64,000 nt of DNA from Nitritalea halalkaliphila LW7 (lineage in GTDB: Bacteria > Bacteroidota > Bacteroidia > Cytophagales > Cyclobacteriaceae): positions 19,013 to 83,012 of the forward strand of contig NZ_AJYA01000007.1 in NCBI RefSeq assembly GCF_000265075.1, read 5' to 3'. Below the pieces are notes generated by a model. The model was not told the DNA's origin and ran no database searches. It was given only the letters and a program-made list of their open reading frames with translations. Below are positions 19,351 to 28,872 of this stretch, piece by piece; positions within the stretch are counted from its first letter, which is position 1; each line of letters begins with the position of its first letter. The position numbers were made by a program, and so were the translations under genes.

Positions 19351-19875
19351 ATGCAGAAGTTAGTTAAACCTGTTTTCCCCTTAAAATGGTTCGTCCTGTA
19401 CACCCGCTCGCGCTTTGAGAAAAAAGTGGCGGAAAGGTTGAGCCAAAAAGGCATAGAAACATTCGTGCCCACGCGTATCGAAGTACGAAAATGGAGCGAC
19501 CGCCTAAAAAAAGTGGAACGTGTTCTGTTTGGGGGATATGTTTTCGTGCGTACGAAAGAAAATGAGCTTTACGACTGCCTACAAGATCAGGGGGCGGTGT
19601 TTTTTCTTAAAATAGAGGGCAAATACGCCACCGTAAGGGATTCCGAAATCGAAACGATCAAGCGACTACTCGCCACAGGTGTGGCCGTGGAAGTAAGTGA
19701 ACAGGAACTGGCTCCGGGCATGCAAGTAGAAATCATCGGGGGACAGCTCGAAGGCTTTACAGGAGAATGTGTGGAACTGGCGAATGGCGAGCATCTTATC
19801 ATTCGCATCGAAGCCATTCAGCAGCAGCTGCTGGTCACCATCGACAAGAAATACCTGAAAAAAATAGAGGCCTAA
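19351..19875 (+). CDS. NusG-like (UpxY/RfaH-type) transcription antiterminator
   Basis: A 174-residue specialised NusG paralogue. The NGN domain is clear: LKWFVLYTRSRFEKKVAERL, TFVPTRIEVRKWSDRLKKVE and RVLFGGYVFVRT. The C-terminal KOW domain follows: LAPGMQVEIIGGQLEGFTGE. Such proteins travel with RNA polymerase and permit read-through of long operons, in Bacteroidota most often polysaccharide operons. Here it is a single gene between the efflux operon and the convergent xse genes, not at the head of a polysaccharide operon; the closest such cluster in the window begins at 45409. Its target is therefore open. The frame is intact. Confidence 0.9.
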   Translation: MQKLVKPVFPLKWFVLYTRSRFEKKVAERLSQKGIETFVPTRIEVRKWSDRLKKVERVLFGGYVFVRTKENELYDCLQDQGAVFFLKIEGKYATVRDSEIETIKRLLATGVAVEVSEQELAPGMQVEIIGGQLEGFTGECVELANGEHLIIRIEAIQQQLLVTIDKKYLKKIEA

Positions 19876-19906
19876 GCATAGGGGAGGAAGGGACAGGCAA
19901 CCGCCC

Positions 19907-20124
19907 TTACTCCCCTAAAATTCCTTTTAGACCAGCATCGATGCCGCTAAGTTTTTCCTTACAGGCGGCGATCAGCTCTGTCGCCTCTTTCACCTCTTCT
20001 GTCAACTTTTCCATGCTGAGCTGCCGCTCTCGATGTTTTTGACGATGGCCTCAATACGTAAAATGGCCTGATCATACGAAAAAGAGGGCTGGCCTGCAGC
20101 CGCATCCTTGTTTAACTCACTCAT
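19907..20124 (-). CDS. xseB: Exodeoxyribonuclease VII small subunit (one frameshift)
   Basis: A ~72-residue partner of XseA. From the ATG at 20122-20124 it reads FSYDQAILRIEAIVKNIESG, the XseB signature. After a lost base at ~20022 it continues LSMEKLTEEVKEATELIAAC, then KEKLSGIDAGLKGILGE and a stop at 19907-19909. The start overlaps the xseA stop by 8 bp (ATGAGTGA), so translation is probably coupled. It forms the multi-subunit exonuclease that degrades single-stranded DNA into oligonucleotides. Last gene of the ligA-led operon. Confidence 0.88.
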
Positions 20125-21427
20125 TGTCTTTCTTTAATTGTGTAACACTTGTAATAACGGCTTTCGCCGCGAATTTACGGGCATAGACCTGCAACTGATC
20201 GCCAGGAAAGGGTTGCTGATCCACCCAAGGCTGCCCGTTCAGGTCCGTACGCGTATAGCCTCGCTCTAACAGGCGCAAGGGGTCTAAACGGACCAAGTCC
20301 TTCTCCCAGTTCTCCAGACGCAGTTCTTGCTGCCGTAGCCAGTGATCTTTCGCGCGTACCAGCCCCTGCTGCAGCTGTTCGAGGCGATTTCCTTCTTGTA
20401 GGAGCCGCCGTTCGGCCAGTCGCCCCAGCTGCATACTACGTTTTTCCAGCCCCAGCCCTTCGGCATGCAGGCGTTTCCGTGTGGCCTCCTGCAGTCGGGC
20501 CTGAAGGCGCTCCCCTCGCACTTTTTCACGCTCCACGCGCAGTTGGCTGGATCTGTAAATGGCCACCTTCGCCTGCTCCAGCCGCTCATCGAACTGCTTA
20601 AAGCCTTCGAGTAAAAAAGCTGCCACTGCCGTAGGCGTTTTTAAGCGGGTATGCGCCACCAGGTCGGCGATCGTCTCGTCCCGCTCATGGCCGATGCCCG
20701 TGATGATGGGGACGGGGGCTTGCGCCAAAGCCCGCACTAAGCCTTCATCGTCGAAGCAGTCCAGGTCTGTTTGCGCCCCGCCGCCCCGAATCAGGACGAT
20801 CAAGTCAGGCTGCTCGGAAAGGGCCTGCTGCACGGCCTGAACGATACTGCCAGGTGCCTGCTCTCCTTGCATGAGTGCCTCAAAGAAGAGTAGCTCCATG
20901 CGGTAATGCCCACCCTGCTCGCTGAGGTGGGTTTTAAAATCCCCATAGCCAGCAGCCTGTGCAGAGCTGATGATCGCCACCCGCTGCGGGACGAGTGGCA
21001 GGCGCCAGCGTTTATTCAGGAGCAAAAGACCCTCCTGCTCCAGCTTCTGGATCAAAGCCTGCCGCCGCTTGGCCCGATTCCCTAGGGTGAAGTTGACATC
21101 GATGCCTTTGATCACCAGGGAAAGGCCGAAAACCTCATGGTACTGTACCGTCACCAAACAAAGAATTTCCATGCCTGGCTTCAGGGGGCCACCCGTATGT
21201 GCGATAAACTCATTCTCGATCTGGCTGAAGGTATACGACCAGCAGTTGGCCCGCAGCTTGGCCACGATCTTTTGGCCCTCTTTTTCTACCAGGTCGAAGT
21301 AGGCATGCCCCACACGGGCGCGCTTCAGCTCTGCGATCTCCGCTTTTACCCAGATATGCGGCGGTAGCTGTTCTTCTAAGGTGCTCTTAATGAGGGTCGA
21401 AAGTTCGGAAAGGCTGAGCTGTTGCAT
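20117..21427 (-). CDS. xseA: Exodeoxyribonuclease VII large subunit
   Basis: A 436-residue catalytic subunit, intact. It opens with an OB-fold domain: LSLSELSTLIKSTLEEQLPP, HIWVKAEIAELKRARVGHAY and LVTVQYHEVFGLSLVIKGID. The nuclease core follows: RVAIISSAQAAGYGDFKTHL, LIVLIRGGGAQTDLDCFDDE and TGIGHERDETIADLVAHTRL, matching the conserved XseA GGGS/T...D and GIGHE-D motifs. The C-terminal region (~300-420) is a long Arg/Gln/Glu-rich coiled coil, as usual. It starts 4 bp after the dapA stop and overlaps xseB by 8 bp. Confidence 0.96.
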   Translation of the reverse strand: MQQLSLSELSTLIKSTLEEQLPPHIWVKAEIAELKRARVGHAYFDLVEKEGQKIVAKLRANCWSYTFSQIENEFIAHTGGPLKPGMEILCLVTVQYHEVFGLSLVIKGIDVNFTLGNRAKRRQALIQKLEQEGLLLLNKRWRLPLVPQRVAIISSAQAAGYGDFKTHLSEQGGHYRMELLFFEALMQGEQAPGSIVQAVQQALSEQPDLIVLIRGGGAQTDLDCFDDEGLVRALAQAPVPIITGIGHERDETIADLVAHTRLKTPTAVAAFLLEGFKQFDERLEQAKVAIYRSSQLRVEREKVRGERLQARLQEATRKRLHAEGLGLEKRSMQLGRLAERRLLQEGNRLEQLQQGLVRAKDHWLRQQELRLENWEKDLVRLDPLRLLERGYTRTDLNGQPWVDQQPFPGDQLQVYARKFAAKAVITSVTQLKKDNE

Positions 21428-21431
21428 GCGT

Positions 21432-22291
21432 TTATCTTTTCTTTAAAGCGGCGCGAATGGCGTCTTTTAATTCATCCGTAGCTTCCAGTAGGGGCAGGCG
21501 TACGTCAGGCCCGCAGATGCCCATCAGGCTTAGCAGCGCCTTCAGGCCGACTGGATTACTCTCCCGATACATGAGCGGATTAAGCTCCAGCAAAGAGAAA
21601 AGGGCTTTTTGCGCCAGCGCCTCCTCTTCATGGCAGAGGGAATAGAAGGCCTCAGGAAGGGCGTTCGCTAAAACCGAGATCACACCATCCCCCCCAGCGC
21701 CCGCAGGGGCAGGGTGAGCATGTCATCGCCTGAGATCAATAAAAAATCCTTTGGCCTGTCCGCCGCGATGCGCATGCACTGCTCTAAGTTGCCTGAAGCT
21801 TCCTTCATCCCGATAATATTCGGGTGCTGTGCCAGCGTCAGCGTGGTGGCGGCTTCCATGTTCGACATCGTGCGCCCCGGGACATTATAGAGGATAATCG
21901 GCACGGGACAGGCATCTGCCAGCTGCTGGTAATGGGCGATGATGCCGGCCTGGCTGGGTTTATTGTAGTAGGGGCTAACCGAGAGCACGGCATCCACCCC
22001 CGTGAAGTCCGTCTCCTGTATCTCCTGCAGGAGAGCCGCCGTATAATTTCCTCCCAAGCCATACACGATCGGCTTGCGCCCCGCATTCACGGCGATCGCA
22101 TGACGCAGCACCTGTTTCTTTTCCTGCTTACTCAGCGTGGCCGTTTCGCCAGTGGTGCCCAGGACGACCAAGTAATCGGCTTTGCCAGCGAGGACATGCT
22201 CGATGACAGCGCTCAGGCCATCATAATCTACACGTAGATCCGTGTCAAAAGGAGTGACTAAGGCGACTCCCGTGCCTTTTAGTGCTAACAT
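21432..22291 (-). CDS. dapA: 4-hydroxy-tetrahydrodipicolinate synthase (one frameshift)
   Basis: A TIM-barrel aldolase that condenses pyruvate and aspartate semialdehyde, the first committed step to diaminopimelate and lysine. ~287 residues after a G lost from a run (G7 at 21689-21695, coding strand) is restored. Seen: GTGVALVTPFDTDLRVDYDG, LGTTGETATLS, VSPYYNKPSQAGI, Tyr135 in ILYNVPGRTM, and the Schiff-base Lys163 in IIGMKEASGN. After correction the frame reads LRALGGDGVISVLANALPEA. In Bacteroidota dapA commonly sits beside ligA and the DUF6913 gene, as here. Needed for peptidoglycan, so a genuine null is implausible. Confidence 0.94.
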
Positions 22292-22343
22292 GCGTTTGCG
22301 ATTAATTGATAATAATGAAATAAAGCCTCATAAGGCCGCTGTT

Positions 22344-22781
22344 TTACCTCCCTTCCTGACACATGAGGTCGAGGTGGGGCTCTAAATCGCGCTGATGGAG
22401 GCCCATGCGGAAGCAGGAGCGCTTACTATACAGTAAAAGTAAGGAAAATGCGCTAGGTTCGGGCTCCGCCCAAATCAGAAGATCTATTTCCGCATCGATG
22501 AAGGCCTGAATCTTCGGCTCAGGCAGGGCCATCCAGTCAAAATCATTTTCGTTAAATCCTTCTAATTCAGTGGTTTCCTCTTGCCAGTACAAAACATGAA
22601 ACTGCTCAGCACCCGGAATATGGGTTTTAGCAAGTTCCTTGCACGCTTGTGCACTTTCCTTGCTGCCTGCTAGGATGCCGACTACCCGCGGGGCGACAGG
22701 AAATGGGAAGGTCTTCCCTGCCGAAGCGCGTTCCGCCTTGCGCAGCTGCCGTTTTAAGAACCATTTTTTCAACCACTCCAT
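22344..22781 (-). CDS. DUF6913-type conserved protein
   Basis: A 145-residue cytoplasmic protein with a basic N-terminal helix (MEWLKKWFLKRQLRKAERAS) followed by an alpha/beta domain (RVVGILAGSKESAQACKELA; FHVLYWQEET; LIWAEPEPSAFSLLLLYSKR). No catalytic motif is recognisable. I assign it to the DUF6913 group because this family lies between ligA and dapA in many Bacteroidota and the size and N-terminus fit; this is from memory and context. It begins 2 bp after the ligA stop and is followed by dapA 52 bp on. Function unknown. Confidence 0.75.
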   Translation of the reverse strand: MEWLKKWFLKRQLRKAERASAGKTFPFPVAPRVVGILAGSKESAQACKELAKTHIPGAEQFHVLYWQEETTELEGFNENDFDWMALPEPKIQAFIDAEIDLLIWAEPEPSAFSLLLLYSKRSCFRMGLHQRDLEPHLDLMCQEGR

Positions 22782-22783
22782 CT

Positions 22784-25242
22784 TTATGTATTTGACTTCT
22801 CGATCAGCGCCATAAACTCCGCCTCTGTGATGAGTTTGACTCCTAATTTTTCTGCTTTTTCGCGCTTGCTCGGTCCCATATCTTCACCTGCGATAATGAA
22901 ATCCAGGGACTTAGAGACCGATTTGACATAGCTGCCGCCGTGTGCTTCCACCACGCGCACGATTTCCTCTCGGCTGAAGTTTTCTAACTTGCCTGAGGCC
23001 AAGATTTTCAGCCCTTCGAGGGCCGATCCGAGGGCTTCTTGCCCTGCTTTTGGCCGGTAGGCCATGGCGAGCCCTGCCTGCTCGAGCGCTCTCAGTACCT
23101 GCACCTGGGCTTCGTCCTGAAAGTAGGCACGCACGCTGCTGGCGACCGTCTCACCGATGCCGTTCACTGCGGCCAAGCCTCGAGATCCGCTTCCATCAGG
23201 CATCCAGACTCCCGAAATGCTCGGCCAGCAGCTGGGCGGTGTTTTCCCCCACATGCCGGATGCCGATCGCAAAGAGGACCTTTTCGAAAGGCATCTGACG
23301 GGAAGCTTCGATCCCCTTCACCATATTCGCCAGCACCCCGGACTGAAAGCTGGAGCCTTTAAACCGGGCGACCTGCTTGTCCACTGCCGCGGGGAGCTCC
23401 TGATCAAGTGCGCGGAGAACCTGGTGGGTGGTGCTGGCCTTACGGCAAAGTGCGCGTAGGGTATCCAAGTCGCTGTAGCGATGTAAAACGCTGTAAAGGA
23501 GTGGGGCGAGCGGCAAGAAATCGGCTACGGCAGGGTAGCTATGCGCTTCATAAGCTTCCCGAAAGCGGGCGAGCATGCCCAAGTTTACCGCTGTCTTTTT
23601 CCCTTTATCGCGGATAAAGGCCTCCGCCTCCCGGAAAATGCCTGCGCTGTCTGTGTCAGGATGCTCCGCACTGAAGTTTTGCCACTGGCTGAGGGAGAGC
23701 CCCTCTGTGATGCCGTACAGGCCTTTAGCCAGCTGGATGTACAGGGAGCCGTCCTCGGCTTTGGTGTACTGATCCTGTGACATTTCTAAGCCTAAAAGGG
23801 CCTCCTGCTGCTCGGGAAGGCGGTAAAAATCCGCAAAGGTCTTTAAAAAGCCCTGATCGATCAGCGTGCGCAGGCGTTCCGTGCCTAACGAGTCAATGTT
23901 AAGCGCGCGCTTGGAAATAAAATGCTCCATGCGACCTAAAATTTGCGGCGGGCAGCCGCTGCTGTTCGGACAGAAATGCTTAGCCTCGCCTTCCTGCCGC
24001 TCCAGGCGCTGCCACATTCCGGACAGTGGTCGATGTAGCGGATGGGCTGGGCACCGGGCTCGCGAAGGGCCTCCACCACGCCCGTCACTTTGGGGATGAT
24101 TTCACCTCCTTTTTCGACTTGAACGGTATCGCCCTCATGCAAGCCAAGCCGCTGAATTTCATTGGCATTATGCAGGGAGGCACGCTTTACCACGGTCCCG
24201 GCCAGGGCTACAGCTTGGAGTTGTGCCACCGGCGTAATAGCCCCGTACGGCCCACTTGGTACTGTATGCCCAGCAGGCGGGTCGGCATGCTTTCGGCCGC
24301 ATATTTATAGGCGATGGCCCAGCGCGGGATTTTGGCGGTAAAGCCTAGCTCTTCCCGCTGGGTAAAGTCATTTAATTTCAGCACCACCCCATCCGTATCT
24401 ACGGGTAAGCTGTGGCGTTTTTCCTCCCATTCTTCGATGTAGGCGAAGACCTCTTGGATATCTGCACACTTTTTATAAGTGGGAGAGACGTGGAAACCCC
24501 AAGCCTCTAAGCGCTGTGTGGCCTCCTCATGGGTGTCTAGGCCGAGATTTTCGCCCAGCAACTGGTAGCAGTAGCAGTCCAGGCGGCGCTTGGCCACGAT
24601 GCTGCTGTCCTGCATCTTTAAGGTTCCGGAGGCTGCATTTCGGGGATTGGCCAGGAGGGGTTCCCCAGCCTTTTGGCGCTCGGCATTGATGCGGTCAAAC
24701 TCCTTCCGGGGTAAAAAGACCTCTCCACGCACCTCAAAGCGCTCGGGCAGATCCGGGTGCTCGATGTAGAGGGGGATACTGCGGATCGTTTTGACATTTT
24801 CGGTCACCACATCTCCCTGCGTACCATCCCCGCGGGTTACGGCCCGAACGAGGCGTCCCTGCTCGTAAATGAGGGAAATGGCCACCCCGTCGAACTTGAG
24901 TTCACAGCAGTAGGCGTAGTCGCGGTGTCCCAGCCCTTTGGCCACGCGGCCGTCAAAGTCCTGTAGCTCCCCCGGACTGTAGGTGTTCCCCAGGGAAAGC
25001 ATGCGGTACTGATGGGTGGCTTGCGCAAAGTTCTTGGTAATCGTGCCTCCCACGCGCTGCGTCGGGCTATTCGGGTCAGCCAGCTCGGGGAAGGCCTCCT
25101 CCAGCTGCTGCAGGCGCTTGAGCAGCAGGTCGAACTCCTGATCGGAGACACGCGACTCATTGTTTTGGTAATACAGATGGTTGAGCTCCTCGATTTTTTC
25201 GGTGAGTGCTTGAATCTTTTCGCGTGCTGCTGCTGCCTCCAT
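22784..25242 (-). CDS. ligA: NAD-dependent DNA ligase (four frameshifts)
   Basis: The replicative ligase, ~820 codons in span, larger than the usual ~670, with one-base losses at ~24241, ~24006, ~23200 and ~23179. Domains in order: Ia ([18 protein letters not shown]), adenylation with catalytic Lys116 in [10 protein letters not shown], then [20 protein letters not shown]. The OB fold includes [20 protein letters not shown] after correction. The zinc site reads HCPECGSAL...[11 protein letters not shown]. The HhH region includes [15 protein letters not shown] and the BRCT domain ends [16 protein letters not shown]. The extra length lies between the zinc site and the HhH/BRCT part. First gene of the ligA-DUF6913-dapA-xseA-xseB operon. 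An essential gene, so the breaks argue for sequence error. Confidence 0.94.
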
Positions 25243-25269
25243 AAAGTAAAATTCGAACCGTTAGGGGGT

Positions 25270-25301
25270 CAAAAATACAAGTTTAGCGCTGTTTCCCCAA
25301 A
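25270..25301 (-). promoter_or_regulatory. Promoter of the ligA operon
   Basis: On the minus strand TTTG (25298-25301) and TATTTTTG (25270-25277) are separated by 20 nt, matching the Bacteroidota sigma-ABfr consensus TTTG-N17-23-TAnnTTTG. It sits 28 bp before the ligA ATG. This is the cleanest promoter in the window and diverges from the next one. Confidence 0.75.
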
Positions 25302-25328
25302 TACAATCTGTCATCTGCCGGGATTGCA

Positions 25329-25360
25329 TTGGGGGAAAAAGGGATATGTTGTTATATTTG
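25329..25360 (+). promoter_or_regulatory. Promoter of the second tetR gene
   Basis: TTG (25329-25331), 21 nt, TATATTTG (25353-25360): a full TTG/TAnnTTTG pair. The ATG at 25372 follows 11 nt later, giving a very short leader. It is divergent from the ligA promoter, with about 28 bp between the two elements. Confidence 0.65.
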
Positions 25361-25371
25361 CCGACTAGCTG

Positions 25372-25974
25372 ATGAAGATGGAGAAAAACGTAGGTACAGA
25401 AGAGCGAATTTTAGAGGTGGCGTATGCGCATTTTCTTTCACGGGGGTATAAGCATACCACCATGGACGATATCGCGCAGGCGCTCGGCATGAGTAAAAAG
25501 ACGCTCTACAAGCATTTTTCGGGCAAGTTAGAACTGCTGGCAGCGGCATTCGAGCGGCTTAAGACGCGCCTATCCTTAAAAGTGGAGGCCCTACTCGAAA
25601 CTGAAGAAATGCGCTTCACGGGAAAGTTAAAAGCCATGCTGCGTGTGATCGCAGCGGATCTGGCGCCGATCAACCCGGAGCTGCTGGCTGATCTTCGGGA
25701 GCATGCTCCAGAGGTCTGGGCGGCACTTCAGGATTATGTGCGCCAGTCAGGCTACCTGCGCTTCAGTCGCCTCATCGAGGAGGGCATCCGGCAGGGACGG
25801 GTGAAGGAAGACATCAACCAAAGCCTGGTGGTGCTGCTCTACGCTTCTGCTATTCAGAATCTGATCGATCCCAAGTTTCTGTCCCAGTTTCCGCGCGAGA
25901 TGCGGGAGGACCTGGCCATCAGTACGGCTGAAATCTACGATCAGGCCATCTCCATCATTTACCAGGCATCCTAA
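25372..25974 (+). CDS. TetR-family regulator
   Basis: A 200-residue protein with an N-terminal HTH: RILEVAYAHFLSRGYKHTTM, then DDIAQALGMSKKTLYKHFSG, in which SKKTLYKHF is the recognition helix. The remainder is an all-helical ligand/dimer domain (VIAADLAPINPELLADLREH). ATG codons at 25372 and 25378 are both possible. It stands 95 bp upstream of metG and divergent from ligA; no transporter or enzyme gene typical of a TetR target lies next to it, so its target is unknown. Promoter at 25329-25360. The frame is intact. Confidence 0.92.
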   Translation: MKMEKNVGTEERILEVAYAHFLSRGYKHTTMDDIAQALGMSKKTLYKHFSGKLELLAAAFERLKTRLSLKVEALLETEEMRFTGKLKAMLRVIAADLAPINPELLADLREHAPEVWAALQDYVRQSGYLRFSRLIEEGIRQGRVKEDINQSLVVLLYASAIQNLIDPKFLSQFPREMREDLAISTAEIYDQAISIIYQAS

Positions 25975-26012
25975 CTGAGGAGGGCCGTCAGGAGCTACGC
26001 GATTAAGTGCCC

Positions 26013-26031
26013 TTTGGCCCCCTGGGCCAAA
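26013..26031. repeat. Intergenic palindrome TTTGGCCC-CCT-GGGCCAAA
   Basis: A perfect 8-bp stem (26013-26020, 26024-26031) with a 3-nt loop in the 95-bp gap between tetR and metG. No T run follows, so it is not a standard terminator. A member of the hairpin family discussed in the findings. Confidence 0.6.
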
Positions 26032-26069
26032 ACCAACGATATATCATACCTTTCAATCTTTTCCTCACC

Positions 26070-28129
26070 ATGTCAGAAAAAACATTCAAGCGCTACACGA
26101 TTACTTCGGCGCTGCCTTATGCGAATGGGCCTTTACATATCGGTCACCTGGCGGGCTGTTACGTGCCTGCCGATACCTATGCACGCTATCTGCGGCTACG
26201 GGGGCGAGATGTGGCCTTCGTCTGTGGCTCGGATGAGCATGGCGTGGCCATTACGATCAAAGCCCGGAAGGAGGGGATCTCTCCGCAGGAGGTGGTGGAC
26301 CGCTACCACGCGCTCATGCAGGAGAGTTTCCGTGATTTTGGTATCAGCTTCGATCATTACAGCCGGACTTCTGCCGCCATTCATCATGAGACGGCGAGTG
26401 ATTTTTTTCGGGATCTGTATGAAAAGGATGCTTTTATCGAGCGCAGTACCGAGCAGTATTTCGACCCGGAGGTAGGGCAGTTTTTAGCGGACCGCTACAT
26501 CGAGGGGACCTGCCCCAAGTGTGGCTATGCCCATGCTTACGGGGACCAATGCGAAAAGTGTGGCTCCTCCCTCAGCCCGGAGGAGCTGATCGAACCTAAG
26601 TCCAAGCTGAGCGGTTCCACGCCGGTGCTGAAGGAGACCAAGCATTGGTTTTTAGATTTAGCGAACTACACGGAGTTTTTAAAGGACTATATTTTGGGCA
26701 GCCATGCCCATGACTGGAAAAATAATGTCCTCGGACAGTGCCGCTCCTGGTTAGAGGCGGGCGATGGCCTTCAGGCGCGCTCCATGACGCGGGATATGGA
26801 CTGGGGGATTCCAGTGCCTGTTCCCGGTGGCGAGGGCAAGGTGCTCTATGTCTGGTTCGATGCGCCGATTGGGTATATTTCAGCCACGAAGGAGTGGGCC
26901 GCCCTGTCGGGCAAAGACTGGGAGCCGTACTGGAAAGAGGAGGATACCAAGCTGGTGCATTTCATCGGAAAGGATAATATCGTATTTCACTGCATCATTT
27001 TCCCGGCGATTTTAAAAACGCATGGAGCTTATATTTTACCGGATAATGTGCCGGCCAATGAGTTTTTGAACTTAGAGGGGGAGAAGATTTCCACTTCGCG
27101 CAACTGGGCCGTGTGGCTGCATGAGTATTTGGCTGATTTTCCGGGCAAGCAGGATGTGCTGCGCTATGTTTTGACGGCGAATGCGCCGGAGACGAAGGAT
27201 AATGATTTTACCTGGAAGGATTTCCAGACGCGTAATAATGCGGAGCTGGTGGCTATTTTCGGTAATTTCGTGAATAGGGCCTTGGTGCTGACGGACAAGT
27301 ATTTCGAGGGACGTGTGCCTGAGGCGGGGACTTTCGGGCCTATGGAAGAGGAGCTACTCGCGCAGATGGCGGCCTTCCCCGAAAAGATCGCGGCCTCCAT
27401 CGAGCGCTACCGCTTCCGTGAGGCGCTGAGCTATGTAATGGATTTTGCCCGTATGGGCAATAAATACCTGGCGGAAACGGAGCCTTGGAAGACCATCAAA
27501 ACGGATCAGGAGCGTACAGCGACTATTTTGCACGTAGCCCTGCAAGTAGTCGCGGGCCTCAGCGTGCTGGCCAAGCCGTTCTTGCCCTTTACCGCCGCGC
27601 GCTCGAGGAAGCGCTCGGGCTGAAGGAGACGAGTTGGGAGGATGCTGGCTCCGGCCAGCTGTTGGCGGCGGGCAGTCCTGTCCAACAGCCGGGGCTATTA
27701 TTCGAAAAGATAGAAGATAAAGTGGTGGAGGCGCAGGTGCAGCGCTTGTTAGATGCGAAGAAGGCCAATGCCCTTCAGGAGCAGCCAGCCGCTCCGATGA
27801 AGGAGATCACCAGCTTTGAGGCATTTTCGCAGATGGATTTACGCGTGGTGACGGTGTTGAGGGCCGAAAAAATGCTGAAGTCGAAGAAGCTGCTGAAGCT
27901 TCAGGTGGACACGGGTTTAGGAGATCGTACGGTGTTAAGTGGTGTGGCCGAGCATTTTAGTGCGGAGGAGCTGGTGGGGCGTCAGGTGGTGATGCTCTTG
28001 AACTTAGCGCCACGTAAGATGATGGGCATCGATTCGGAGGGGATGATTTTAATGGCTGAAGATAAGGATGGTACGCTGCGCCTCTTGCAGCCGCATGAGG
28101 CGGTGGCGCCGGGAGCTGTAATTTCTTAG
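26070..28129 (+). CDS. metG: Methionyl-tRNA synthetase (one frameshift)
   Basis: Charges tRNA-Met; ~687 residues when the base lost at ~27599 (within GCCGCGCGC) is restored. The ATG at 26070 gives [20 protein letters not shown] with the HIGH motif at residues 23-26. The zinc knuckle is [20 protein letters not shown]. The KMSKS loop reads KISTSRNW. After the break the frame continues [15 protein letters not shown]-terminal EMAP/tRNA-binding domain follows from [20 protein letters not shown] to [20 protein letters not shown], as in dimeric MetRS. Upstream in-frame codons to 26007 are non-coding gap. An essential gene, so the break is taken as a sequence error. Confidence 0.96.
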
Positions 28130-28181
28130 GAACAATCTGCCGTCAGGGACGTTTGATAGGAAAACATAAACAACCGTACTT

Positions 28182-28604
28182 ATGGAAGAAATAGAAGTGG
28201 TGTATACGGCTACGGCGCGTAACACGGGAGGTCGTAAGGGACATGTTAAAACAGACGATGGTCAGTTGGATTTTGCTGTGGCGATGCCAAAGGAAATCGG
28301 CGGATCTGGCGGGCAGACGAATCCTGAGCAGCTTTTTGCAGCAGGTTATGCGGCATGTTTTGGTGGCGCTTTGGGTGCTGTGGCGAAGGGAGTTTCCTTA
28401 TCGGACGCCGAGGTGGCGGTGAAGGCCCACTTAGGCAAAACGGCCGCGGGTGGTTTCGGTCTGGCGGTAGACATCGAGGTGAAGATTCCTCAGGCTGCTT
28501 CGCTAGAAGAAGCGCAGAAGTTGGTAGATGCGGCGCATGAGGTGTGTCCGTATTCCAAGGCGACACGCGGAAACATCGCCGTACAGGTAAAGGCCATCGC
28601 TTAA
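28182..28604 (+). CDS. ohr: Organic hydroperoxide resistance protein (Ohr/OsmC family)
   Basis: A 140-residue thiol peroxidase. The two active-site Cys are present: Cys59 in LFAAGYAACFGGAL and Cys122 in HEVCPYSKATRGN. The N-terminal VVYTATARNTGGRKGHVKTD is Ohr-like, placing it in the Ohr rather than the OsmC branch. It detoxifies fatty-acid and other organic hydroperoxides, usually reduced by lipoylated proteins. It follows metG by 52 bp and is ended by the terminator at 28647. The OhrR-like regulator that would be expected to control it is at the left edge of the window, so control in trans is possible. Confidence 0.93.
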   Translation: MEEIEVVYTATARNTGGRKGHVKTDDGQLDFAVAMPKEIGGSGGQTNPEQLFAAGYAACFGGALGAVAKGVSLSDAEVAVKAHLGKTAAGGFGLAVDIEVKIPQAASLEEAQKLVDAAHEVCPYSKATRGNIAVQVKAIA

Positions 28605-28646
28605 TCGAAGCGTACAGCAAATCCGTAGCATTTACTAGAAAAAGCA

Positions 28647-28682
28647 GAAGCCCTCAGCGTTCGTTGAGGGCTTCCGTTTTTT
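28647..28682 (+). terminator. Rho-independent terminator after ohr
   Basis: A perfect 10-bp stem GAAGCCCTCA / TGAGGGCTTC (28647-28656, 28665-28674), with an 8-nt loop, then CG and six T. Confidence 0.9.
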
Positions 28683-28704
28683 GTGGGCTGCTCGGGGTCA
28701 AATG

Positions 28705-28817
28705 TTCGTTTGCTTTCTTTTTTATGTTCGATTGTGATCGTTTGCTTTCTTTTTTCGTCAAAAAGCTTTCGTTTGCTTTCGTTTTGATGTTCGATTGTGT
28801 TCGTTTGCTTTCTTTTT
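28705..28817. repeat. Tandem repeat, about four copies, 31-32 nt period
   Basis: The core CGTTTGCTTTC occurs at 28707, 28739, 28770 and 28802 (spacings 32, 31, 32), each followed by a T-rich tract. Every second unit also contains TTCGATTGTG (28727 and 28790, 63 nt apart). One strand is strongly pyrimidine-rich. It lies between the ohr terminator and the convergent rRNA methyltransferase gene. Short open frames over it on both strands are low-complexity and not credible genes. Confidence 0.8.
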
Positions 28818-28872
28818 GAAAATTTAGCGGGGGCGAGTTCGAAACGGTTCAGGGGGTGTTTCGGAAGGAGCC

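Noticed and set aside
21432-25242. Programmed ribosomal frameshifting in dapA and ligA
   Set aside because: The breaks are many, in different contexts, without slippery heptamers plus downstream structures, and spread over unrelated genes; indel error explains them all.
28705-28817. CRISPR-like array
   Set aside because: The units are direct tandem copies with nearly no unique spacer and there are no cas genes.
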